This document shows, one piece after another, positions 7,869 to 13,077 of a DNA stretch of 13,077 nt. This DNA comes from JBBRLA01 sp038231615. GTDB taxonomy: Bacteria > Myxococcota_A > Polyangia > Palsa-1104 > JAEUJZ01. Within the stretch, counting starts at the first letter, position 1. Every line of letters starts with the position of its first letter. The stretch spans positions 1-13,077 of the forward strand of contig JBBRLA010000188.1 in NCBI GenBank assembly GCA_038231615.1, given 5' to 3'. Below the pieces are notes generated by a model. The model made no database searches. It was not told the origin of the DNA and saw only the letters and a program-made list of their open reading frames with translations. The position numbers were made by a program, and so were the translations under genes.

Positions 7869-8653
7869 CTACACCCGCGTCGCACCCCCGCGGAGATCTT
7901 CTTCTTCTTCAGCTCATCCGCCGCTGCCAGCGCCGCCTCGCGGGTGGCGTAGCGGCCGGACACCACCACCCGGTAGCAGCAGAAAAGCATCGGCGCCCGC
8001 CTGCTGTCGATGACCTCCGCGTCCTTCGCCCCGGCGGCGACCAGCTTGTCGCGCAGCGCCGTGGCCCGGGCCTCGGTCTTCTTGTCCAAAAGGGCCAGGC
8101 TGTCGACCACCACCAGCCAGGGCCGGTCATCGGTGAAGGTCTGGACCTTTTCAGTCCACTCGGGCCCGGCCGACACAACGGTGAGCCTGGCATCCTTGTC
8201 GCCGCGCAGCGGGCGCCAGCGCAGGACGTGAAAGCCTTCGAGCGTGTAGGTCTGCCCCTCCTCCTCGCCTTTCTCCTTAGTGCGTTTGCCGGTGAAGTAC
8301 CCCTCTGCGACCCTCATATAGCCCCCCTCTTCCTCGTCCCGTTTCTCCGAGCGGGTCTCCTGCACCTTGGGCTCGAACTCCGGGTTCAGCCATGCGATGC
8401 CCCCCTCGGAGTCGGTTTGCGTTCCGATGTACTCCCCCGGGCAGTTGCACCCCCACTCCCCGTGATGGGCAAAGGGGATGCGCACCAGCTCCCGCTTCCC
8501 GGCCTTGACGTTGCTCAGGCGCTCCTTCACCCACGCCTTGGACCCCGCCTGGTCCTGGGCGTCGGCCTCGGCGGTCTCCGCGGCGGAAGCAGGGAAGCAA
8601 AGAAGGACCAGGAGAAGGACGACAACCCCGGGGCGAGCAGGCGAGCAGAGCAT
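7808..8653 (-). CDS. Secreted SPOR-like domain protein, frameshifted near its C-terminus
   Basis: As it stands the frame encodes 281 residues. Residues 1-24 are a signal peptide with an ASA cleavage motif, so the mature protein is exported. The middle part is charged and includes Cys69 and Cys71 in GEWGCNCPGEY. Residues 193-257 resemble a SPOR (peptidoglycan-binding) repeat: ATALRDKLVAAGAKDAEVID, then YRVVVSGRYATREAALAAAD. After about residue 261 the sequence becomes low-quality, rich in Arg, Cys and Ser, and ends at 7808, whereas the expected tail continues in another frame to 7737. A full-length product would have about 305 residues. GGGGAGG lies just before ATG 8651-8653. It starts 39 bases after uvsE and directly precedes the kinase, so it probably belongs to the same transcript. 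The specific role is unknown. Confidence 0.75.
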   Translation of the reverse strand: MLCSPARPGVVVLLLVLLCFPASAAETAEADAQDQAGSKAWVKERLSNVKAGKRELVRIPFAHHGEWGCNCPGEYIGTQTDSEGGIAWLNPEFEPKVQETRSEKRDEEEGGYMRVAEGYFTGKRTKEKGEEEGQTYTLEGFHVLRWRPLRGDKDARLTVVSAGPEWTEKVQTFTDDRPWLVVVDSLALLDKKTEARATALRDKLVAAGAKDAEVIDSRRAPMLFCCYRVVVSGRYATREAALAAADELKKKKISAGVRRGCRPGCQPVSTWATSRSTFARY

Positions 8654-8692
8654 GGGACCTCCCCATTCATCTTATCCCACGTGCGTCTTATT

Positions 8693-9562
8693 TTACCAGC
8701 CCATGTCACGCAGTCGGGCGATGGCCAGCTCCTTGGATTTGGCCTCGACCTCGATCCACGGGGCGGCGCGGTAGCACGAAGGCATGGTGGCGATGAAGTC
8801 GCTGTGGCGCTTGTCGCCAAAACCCTCGCGACCGTTGGAGATGTGGGTGAGCTGCCATTGCTCGTCGGGCCAGGTGCGCCGCGCCCGTTCCAGCGCCGTG
8901 GCCACGCTCGGGTCATCATAGCTGCCCAGACCCTCGTGAATGACATGGTGGTGGGCGTCGAAGACCATGGGGACGCCGCCGCGCTGGCAGGCCTCCAGGA
9001 TCTCCTGTGCGCTGTAGGCGCGCTCGTCGTTCTCCAGCACCAGGCGCGAGTGCACCGACTCTGGCAAGAGACGCACCTGCCGGGCCAATGGCAAAAGGCG
9101 GTCGCCCTTGCCACCGTGGATGATGACGCTGGCCCAGGGCGAGCGAGGCTGCCCGAGCAAGTCGAGGATCAGCCCGTGCATGAGCAGAACGCGCCTGGCG
9201 TTGTCCACCACCGCCGGGCTGTCAGAGCTGAGCACGACGTACTGGTCGGGGTGCATGACCAGCCGCAGGCCCGCCGCCTGCTCGCCCAGGGCCTTGAGGT
9301 CGTCGCGCATCTCGCCCAAAACGTCGGCGCCCAGATCGGTGTCGGCGAAGGGAAAGAGGTCGGAGGACATGCGAAACAGGCGGATGTCGTTCTGTTTGCA
9401 GAAGGAGAACCCCCGGCCCAGCCGGACGGCGTTGTCGCGGTACAGCTCGCCGAGCAGCTTGCGCTGGCCGGCTTCGTCGAAGGTGCGCAGGCGGGTGCGG
9501 GTGACGGTGCGGAAGCGGACCTCATTGGAGGTGGTCATGCAGACGAGGCCGAGATGGGGCAT
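8693..9562 (-). CDS. uvsE: UV-damage endonuclease UvsE/UVDE
   Basis: This 289-residue TIM-barrel enzyme nicks DNA 5' of UV photoproducts and begins an excision pathway independent of UvrABC. Metal-centre motifs known from Thermus UVDE can be followed in order: HPDQYV (His104), IIHGG (His149), LENDE (Glu177), FDAHHH (Asp202, His205), QLTHIS (His240) and EVEAKSK (Glu273). As I recall, Thermus has a modified lysine two residues before the equivalent of His240; here that residue is Leu238. ATG 9560-9562 was chosen because MPHLGLVCMTTSNEVRFRT matches the family N-terminus. The longer frame to 9760 only adds the antisense-like overlap with the protease remnant. No strong ribosome binding site is visible. 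A GTG at 9587-9589 with GGAAGG upstream is an alternative start. It lies 39 bases upstream of the SPOR-like gene. Confidence 0.92.
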   Translation of the reverse strand: MPHLGLVCMTTSNEVRFRTVTRTRLRTFDEAGQRKLLGELYRDNAVRLGRGFSFCKQNDIRLFRMSSDLFPFADTDLGADVLGEMRDDLKALGEQAAGLRLVMHPDQYVVLSSDSPAVVDNARRVLLMHGLILDLLGQPRSPWASVIIHGGKGDRLLPLARQVRLLPESVHSRLVLENDERAYSAQEILEACQRGGVPMVFDAHHHVIHEGLGSYDDPSVATALERARRTWPDEQWQLTHISNGREGFGDKRHSDFIATMPSCYRAAPWIEVEAKSKELAIARLRDMGW

Positions 9563-10023
9563 GCAGGCTTGGATGCCCCCGGCCGGCACCGTGGTGCCGC
9601 CTTCCTTTTTGGAGTCAGGAGGAAGGAGGGGACGGGAAGGAGTGAGGTGGACGAGGAGCCACCCGGCGAATTCGCGATGAAGATCCGGAATCCGGCGTTC
9701 ACATCGGTGGAGCCGTTGTTGACAACGGAGTAGGTGACGCTGATCGCCTGCCGCCGACACACGTTGATGGTGCCGGCTGGGTCCGTCGCCAGGATCGAGC
9801 CGCCCGAGAACTTCTGCGCCGAGGCGAAGACGTTGGTCGAGATGCTCACCGGGTAGAGGAAACGCGCGCCGTTGGCGTCATCCGGGTACGGCTCCGCGGC
9901 GTTGCCACCGGCGAGAGGAAGGGGCGTTGAGGTCCGCATGATGTCGAAGCCATCCGAGTGGTTCAGCCCGATGGCGTGGCCGAACTCGTGCACGATGGCG
10001 ACCCGTCCCTGCTGCGCGTTGGA
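9535..10023 (-). pseudogene. 5'-truncated metzincin (matrixin-like) metalloprotease remnant
   Basis: The frame opens after a stop at 10024-10026 and reads SNAQQGRVAIVHEFGHAIGL: the zinc motif HExxHxxGxxH with its preceding helix, then a Met-turn (DIMRTSTP), PYPDDANGARFLYP, and a CARDB/Ig-like strand region (ISVTYSVVNNGSTDVNAGFR). No signal peptide or N-terminal half of the catalytic domain is present, because the intact lipoprotein gene ends only 17 bases upstream at 10043. The C-terminal part after about 9620 turns into Pro/Lys/Ser-rich sequence overlapping the uvsE start, so the 3' end is probably also displaced. GTG 9991-9993 is the first possible start but would begin right at the zinc motif. 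I infer a deletion remnant that is not an active enzyme. Confidence 0.7.
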
Positions 10024-10042
10024 TCATCAGGAGGAGGAACTG

Positions 10043-10495
10043 CTACAGGCGCGTGGGGAGCTGTCTGCAGAAAGTGACGATCTGCGCGGATGGCATGCAC
10101 GGAGTGGCATCGCCGTAGATCGGCGAGGCACAGGACGCGTCGGCAGTACCGGAATGCATGCCCGTCAGGCGGTTCTTGGTGTACAGGAAGCTGTGTGTCG
10201 TCCCGTCCCGCTCGATGCTGATGTACTGGTAGGGGATGCCGTCGCAGAAACCGGCCTTCACCCGGTCCGCGCCCTGGCAATTCTTGGTGAAGTCGGCCTC
10301 CAGCGCGCTCATCTGGGAGGTGAAGGTGAACACGGCACTTGAAGGCGTCATGCCTGCCAGCGTCGGCGCCGCTTCCAGTGCCTGTCGGGCCTGGGGACAA
10401 ACGCCAGCGGGTGGCTGGCCCGGTGTTTCATCGACGGTTCCGCACGCGGTCAGCGCGAGCAGGGTGAAACCGAGAGTGGCAACGATGGGGCGCAT
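10043..10495 (-). CDS. Small secreted lipoprotein, function unknown
   Basis: This is a 150-residue protein. Residues 1-17 form a signal with lipobox LTAC, making Cys18 the lipidated residue, followed by a Pro/Gly-rich linker. The mature part has six more cysteines (33, 73, 84, 122, 133, 143) and a mixed pattern including YQYISIERDGTTHSFLYTKN and a C-terminal AQIVTFCRQL helix. I do not recognise the family. ATG 10493-10495 is chosen over longer in-frame options because GGAGGAG lies just upstream and the signal peptide begins there. The gene is the first of the minus-strand run that leads through the protease remnant to uvsE and the kinase. A perfect palindrome lies 61-77 bases upstream of its start. 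Confidence 0.78.
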   Translation of the reverse strand: MRPIVATLGFTLLALTACGTVDETPGQPPAGVCPQARQALEAAPTLAGMTPSSAVFTFTSQMSALEADFTKNCQGADRVKAGFCDGIPYQYISIERDGTTHSFLYTKNRLTGMHSGTADASCASPIYGDATPCMPSAQIVTFCRQLPTRL

Positions 10496-10555
10496 GGTGA
10501 TCTCCTCCGTGTCCTTGCGGTCGCAGGGCCGACCGTTCGTATCAAAGACACAGGG

Positions 10556-10572
10556 CGCACATCCGATGTGCG
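10556..10572. promoter_or_regulatory. Perfect 17-bp palindrome, candidate operator
   Basis: CGCACATC and GATGTGCG form perfect 8-base inverted arms around a single central base. It lies 61-77 bases before the lipoprotein start at 10495, the first gene of the minus-strand run. Symmetry, size and position suit a dimeric repressor site. It could also form a small hairpin, but the 1-base loop makes that unlikely in RNA. Confidence 0.35.
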
Positions 10573-10716
10573 GAAAATCAGCTTCGCCCACGATCACGTG
10601 GCATACATCACGGCCCGAGGCAGACGAAGAGACGGAAGTGCGCCGGTGCGCTGACCCTCCATTCTATACCTGCATCGTCCCGAACTGCCGAGTCGCCCGG
10701 GGGCGTACATGAGGAC

Positions 10717-10805
10717 GGCGGATGTCGTTGCGGACAGGTGGCCTCCTGACCATGGCGTGCCACTGCACGGGTTGCCAGCGGATGACCGCCAGCGTTGACC
10801 CATGA
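10717..10805 (+). pseudogene. Remnant of a GFA (Mss4-like, Zn/Cys) family protein
   Basis: The plus strand reads GGCRCGQV at 10717-10740 and then, one frame over, GLLTMACHCTGCQRMTASVD up to the stop at 10803. CxCGxV followed by CHCxxCQR is the N-terminal zinc-binding signature of the GFA/DUF636 family (glutathione-dependent formaldehyde-activating enzyme-like). About 7-10 residues normally lie between these motifs and are missing here, with a frame change. Everything after MTAS is gone too: the reading runs into a fragment of an unrelated gene. Only about 30 residues remain of a family that is usually 110-150 long, so this is a dead fragment. Confidence 0.55.
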
Positions 10806-10875
10806 GGAGCAAGAGAAGCTGAAGGAGGGGCTTTCTGCGGACGAGTGGACCGCGCGCGGGCTCTTCGGGCGGGGG
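10796..10875 (+). repeat. Left copy of an 80-bp diverged direct repeat (gene fragment)
   Basis: It aligns with 12850-12930 in the same orientation with 11 substitutions over the 72 bases from GAGGAG onward, plus one single-base insertion in the right copy. Translated, it reads LTHEEQEKLKEGLSADEWTA followed by RGLFGRG, and several differences from the right copy are synonymous, so both were once coding. The left copy is fused to the GFA remnant before it and loses similarity abruptly after 10875, where the frame continues as unrelated Lys/Arg-rich codons to a stop near 10920. No start codon is placed to make it a gene. Confidence 0.65.
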
Positions 10876-10926
10876 TCCCGAAAAAAGGCGGGTAGGCCTG
10901 GTGACCAAGGCGCCCGGCACTGATTT

Positions 10927-11454
10927 TCAAGGATCGATCATGCCTGCCCGCAACGGCAACGGCGCAGCCGCCGGATCGAACGTGGCCGCTGCCCGAGTCA
11001 GATATTCTCTCGTCGCGTCAGGCAAGCTGGCCATGAGGCCCCCGTCCTTGAACCAGCACACCGCCTTGGCCGTATCCAGGGGGTTGAGCCGGTCCCCATA
11101 GAGCGCCTGTGCCGCCCTGATCCCGGTGGTGAGGTCCAGGCCCGAGCGCAAGAGCGCCTCAATGTCGAGATAGTCCTTGGCGTCGACCCGATCGTGCAGG
11201 ACCTTCATCTTGATGGCCAGAAGATCAAGTGGCGAGGCGATATGTACATTGCCGACCCTCTCCGGCTCTCCCACGCGTCCGGATTCGTCGAGGGGACTGC
11301 TGCTGAAAAAGTCAAAATCGATGGACAGGCGATGCCCGAGCCGCAGGGCGATCGCCGTGCCCCCATAGAGCACCCACTGCCTCGGAATGCCGTCCGCATG
11401 CTGATCCCAGAAGATCCGCTGCGGTGCAGGCAGCGCCGAGAGGCGGGGGATCAT
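10927..11454 (-). CDS. AbiEii-like nucleotidyltransferase, internally deleted
   Basis: This 175-residue protein belongs to the AbiEii/AbiGii nucleotidyltransferase toxin superfamily (MNT fold). Residues 28-50 carry the core VLYGGTAIALRLGHR and DFDF (Asp46, Asp48). Residues 71-135 hold the helical part ASPLDLLAIKMK, DAKDYLDIEALL and LYGDRLNPLDTAKA. From memory, related proteins have about 45-60 residues between the DFDFFSS strand and the GRVGEPE segment, including the VxVSFFGGL strand. Here they join directly at residues 57-58 (about 11283), in frame. The protein therefore probably lacks a catalytic strand and may be inactive. ATG 11452-11454 overlaps the TGA of the upstream gene (ATGA), the usual arrangement for an antitoxin-toxin pair. 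Toxicity and target are inferred from the family only. Confidence 0.8.
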   Translation of the reverse strand: MIPRLSALPAPQRIFWDQHADGIPRQWVLYGGTAIALRLGHRLSIDFDFFSSSPLDESGRVGEPERVGNVHIASPLDLLAIKMKVLHDRVDAKDYLDIEALLRSGLDLTTGIRAAQALYGDRLNPLDTAKAVCWFKDGGLMASLPDATREYLTRAAATFDPAAAPLPLRAGMIDP

Positions 11455-11762
11455 GGCCGATCACCCTCGGCCTCACCGAAGCTGCGTTTTGGCATGGGTC
11501 GCGCCGGGAGGCGAAAGTAGACGTGCCAGAAGTTCCACGAGCGCTCATCCATGGCCCCCGGCCTGGCCGAGAGCAACGCCTGCCGAAACGCCTCCTCACC
11601 GAAGTAGGAGCGCGCGGACACGTAGTCGCGATCTGTCCCCAGGTGCATGATCTGGCAGAGGAGATGGGGCTCGTCCCGCAAGGTCACGCCGGGGTCCTGC
11701 CACCATACATATCGCCTGGCCAGAGCTTCGGGGGAGAGGGCGTGCGGTTCATCGGTCGCCAT
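11451..11762 (-). CDS. Small partner protein of the AbiEii-like enzyme (putative antitoxin)
   Basis: This 103-residue, Trp/Arg-rich protein has the segments LSPEALARRYVWWQDPG, HLLCQIMHLGTDRDYVSAR, YFGEEAFRQALLSARPGAMD and SWNFWHVYFRLP. I recall proteins of this layout being encoded directly before AbiEii-like nucleotidyltransferases, where they are presumed antitoxins. No fold is visible beyond helices. ATG 11760-11762 is chosen because family-like sequence begins there; the open frame continues to 11870 but that part is low-complexity and ends in no good start. The ribosome binding site is weak (GAGATTGG). Its stop overlaps the start of the next gene by ATGA, so both should be made together. 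Confidence 0.7.
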   Translation of the reverse strand: MATDEPHALSPEALARRYVWWQDPGVTLRDEPHLLCQIMHLGTDRDYVSARSYFGEEAFRQALLSARPGAMDERSWNFWHVYFRLPARPMPKRSFGEAEGDRP

Positions 11763-11977
11763 GGCCAATCTCAGACAAATGTAGTCCCGTCGGAGAAAAA
11801 AGGCATGCACTTTGCGCGATCCGGCCGACCCTGAGCTGGGAGTTTGCCGATCCACCCGCCGGGACCACATGCATCAACTACACCGTTGTCGCCGGGGCCA
11901 ACTGGCCAGGCGTCTGCTCGCCCTGATTCCCGCCTTGTTCGTTCGTCCCGAGTGGCTTGCGGGTCCTGGAAATTGAC

Positions 11978-12337
11978 CTATTTCTCTTCGTCCGGTATCA
12001 CCTCGTCCCGTACGTCGGCGGGGAACAGCCGATGCCCCTCGAAGAGGGTAAGGATGTCGATGCCTTCGGTGCGTACTCGATAGACGATCCGGTAGCTGCG
12101 CTTGAACACTTCGCGCACCTCCGGTCGGTTCAGTTCCGGGACGACACTCCCACCAAGAGGCGCCCTGGCCGCCGACATCGCCTTGTCCGCGAGCCCCTCT
12201 GCCCATCTGGCAGCAGCCACCGGATCGTCGGCCGCAATGTACTCCTCGATCGCCAGGAGATCGTTCAGTGCCCGGTCCGTCCAGACCACAGAGACCGGCG
12301 GTGCTTTCGGAGTACGCCCCTTCCTTGTCGTCGTCAC
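11978..12337 (-). CDS. RelE/ParE-family toxin
   Basis: This 119-residue toxin of a type II pair has the ParE/RelE fold elements in order: WTDRALNDLLAIEEYIAADD helix (residues 19-38), AARWAEGLADKAM helix, PLGGSVVPELNRPEVRE, then the core strands VFKRSYRIVYRV (Arg88) and ILTLFEGHRLFP (His102). Family members act on gyrase (ParE) or ribosome-bound mRNA (RelE), and the sequence alone does not decide which. The start is GTG 12335-12337, overlapping the antitoxin stop as GTGA, so its synthesis depends on antitoxin translation. The first 14 residues are a basic extension before the fold. Confidence 0.9.
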   Translation of the reverse strand: MTTTRKGRTPKAPPVSVVWTDRALNDLLAIEEYIAADDPVAAARWAEGLADKAMSAARAPLGGSVVPELNRPEVREVFKRSYRIVYRVRTEGIDILTLFEGHRLFPADVRDEVIPDEEK

Positions 12338-12639
12338 CGCTTCGCCCGCGTCCTTGCGCGCTTCTTGAGGGCAGCAACGACCTCTTCATGGGAATGCACC
12401 CGGCCCGCGTCGGCGTCCGCGATCCCCTCCTCGACGGCGGAGATGAAGCGCGCCCGCTCCGTGAGTCGATCGAACTCCGCAGGCGAGAGAAGGACACCGG
12501 CCGCCTTGCCATTCTGCGTGATGATGAGTGGCTGCCGCGTCTCGACGATGCGCAGGAGCCAGTCTGCTGCCCTGGCCTTGAAATCGCTAACGGGCACGAT
12601 GTCTTCGGAGACGCGAATCCCCCTGGCTGAACTTTTCAT
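12334..12639 (-). CDS. Phd/YefM-family antitoxin
   Basis: This 101-residue antitoxin is paired with the RelE/ParE toxin. The N-terminal Phd fold is clear: IVPVSDFKARAADWLLRIVE (residues 14-33) with PLIITQNGKAAGVLLSPAEF after it, the part that dimerises and binds the operator. Residues 60-101 are charged and helical and end in an Arg/Lys-rich tail, which is expected to wrap the toxin. Its promoter region has a -10-like TATTAT set between two GACTAT repeats, consistent with autorepression by the complex. ATG 12637-12639 is the only start that gives the full N-terminal fold. Confidence 0.9.
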   Translation of the reverse strand: MKSSARGIRVSEDIVPVSDFKARAADWLLRIVETRQPLIITQNGKAAGVLLSPAEFDRLTERARFISAVEEGIADADAGRVHSHEEVVAALKKRARTRAKR

Positions 12640-12673
12640 AGTCTAATAATAGTCCTTTGGGAGACTGTTACAA
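12638..12673 (-). promoter_or_regulatory. Promoter and candidate autoregulatory operator of the Phd-RelE/ParE operon
   Basis: On the minus strand TTGTAA (12668-12673) and TATTAT (12646-12651) are 16 bases apart, matching -35/-10 consensus at 4/6 and 5/6. GACTAT occurs at 12649-12654 and again at 12638-12643, exactly 11 bases (about one helical turn) apart, overlapping and flanking the -10. An inverted AGTCT/AGACT pair spans 12640-12666. Transcription would start at or next to the antitoxin ATG, which suggests a leaderless message; AGGA 13 bases before the ATG is too far for a normal ribosome binding site. Confidence 0.45.
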
Positions 12674-12743
12674 GTTCTCTTGGCTCAGCCATCCTCCGCG
12701 CCCCTGGCCAAACTCCAGCCAGCCCCGCCCCAGGCAGTCTACG

Positions 12744-13068
12744 CTGGACGCGCTCCCGGGTCGGCTCAAGGGCAAGGTCGTGGTCAAGGACGACGACGCG
12801 GCCAGCCATGGGTTGTCCGGGGTGAAAGAGCAGAACCTCGACAAGCCGCTGACCCATTGAGGAGCGAGAGGGGCTTTTGGCGGGGCTTTCCGCGGATGAG
12901 TGGACCTCGCGCGGGCTCTTCGGGCTGGGGCTTTACATCGATACCCAGATGGAGAGCATGACCTGGTACCTCGAAAGGTTCCCGAAAGAGCGGCCGGAGG
13001 TCTGGGCGAAAATGCCCCCAGCGCTGAAAGATGGGGCCGAGGCGGTGCTGCGGCGCCTGGTCAGGTAA
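12744..13068 (+). pseudogene. Frameshifted unrecognised gene (right copy of the island-flanking fragment)
   Basis: Two adjacent plus-strand frames together read as one protein. LDALPGRLKGKVVVKDDDAA through VKEQNLDKPLTH runs to a TGA at 12858-12860, and EEREGLLAGLSADEWTSRGL through VLRRLVR runs to the stop at 13066-13068. The left copy at 10796 reads LTHEEQEKL in one frame across the same point, and it lacks one T found here at 12857-12858, so this copy carries a 1-base insertion. A further displaced piece may lie upstream (SAPLAKLQPAPPQAVYA, 12695-12742). The tail holds a clear helical pattern (QMESMTWYLERFPKERPEVW). The only possible start for the last frame alone is TTG 12877. I do not recognise the family; the small charged layout would suit an antitoxin, but that is a guess. 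Confidence 0.55.
12850..12930 (+). repeat. Right copy of the diverged direct repeat flanking the toxin-antitoxin island
   Basis: Same-orientation partner of 10796-10875. Matching blocks include GACCCAT, GAGGAGC, GGGGCTTTC, GAGTGGACC and GCGCGGGCTCTTCGGGC. Between the two copies lie both toxin-antitoxin-like pairs. Here the similarity continues into a longer coding frame, whereas the left copy breaks off. Confidence 0.65.
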
Positions 13069-13077
13069 GAGGAGGCC

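Noticed and set aside
7869..7935. Programmed -1 frameshift in the SPOR-like gene at the AAG repeats or GGGGG
   Set aside because: A shift at those points would run into the TAG at 7869-7871 in the new frame. The frame change must occur after it, where I see no slippery sequence.
7856..9733. Plus-strand open frame of 625 codons opposite uvsE and the SPOR-like gene
   Set aside because: It is antisense to two genes with clear motifs. Its composition is typical of high-GC reverse-strand frames and no domain is visible.
9563..9760. Longer N-terminus for UvsE starting at 9760
   Set aside because: The extra 66 residues overlap the protease remnant, are Arg/Leu/Pro-rich and have no counterpart in the family.
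10594..10920. Minus-strand frame of 108 codons between the lipoprotein and the AbiEii-like gene
   Set aside because: It lacks protein-like pattern, and the plus strand of the same stretch holds two recognisable gene fragments.
11957..12646. Plus-strand open frame of 229 codons opposite the Phd and ParE genes
   Set aside because: It is a shadow of two well-supported toxin-antitoxin genes.

Overview
The window is GC-rich, densely packed DNA that looks like a member of the Myxococcota or a related former deltaproteobacterium. The reasons are Cys-rich lipoproteins with poly-Gly/Asp linkers, a lipoprotein ending in a peptidase S74-like (tail-fibre chaperone) domain, a very long Ser/Thr kinase-ATPase-histidine kinase fusion, and high third-position GC. 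This is inferred from protein style; no rRNA or taxonomic marker is present. No tRNA, rRNA, CRISPR array or insertion sequence was recognised.

Left part (1-2161): bases 1-300 hold a partial minus-strand frame and a membrane-segment remnant. Two plus-strand secreted lipoproteins follow, one with the S74-like domain (478-1143) and one with 26 cysteines (1412-2161). Each is preceded by an almost ideal AGGAGGT ribosome binding site.

Centre (2228-10495): all genes are on the minus strand and tightly spaced. In transcription order they are a small lipoprotein, a metzincin protease remnant truncated at its 5' end, a UvsE-type UV-damage endonuclease, a secreted SPOR-like protein whose frame breaks near its C-terminus, the 1707-residue kinase/ATPase/histidine kinase, and a stand-alone receiver. 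The last three are chained: the restored stop of the SPOR-like gene overlaps the kinase GTG (GTGA), and the kinase stop overlaps the receiver ATG (ATGA). This suggests one signalling unit in which the histidine kinase passes phosphate to the receiver.

Right part (10496-13077): an accessory island. Two toxin-antitoxin-like pairs lie on the minus strand: a Phd/RelE-ParE pair, and a small putative antitoxin with an AbiEii-like nucleotidyltransferase that seems to have lost its middle. On either side are two diverged, same-orientation fragments (about 80 bp each) of one unrecognised gene. The left fragment is fused to a remnant of a GFA (Mss4-like) protein and the right one carries a frameshift. 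The island therefore shows repeated deletion, fusion and frameshifting around small defence or addiction modules.
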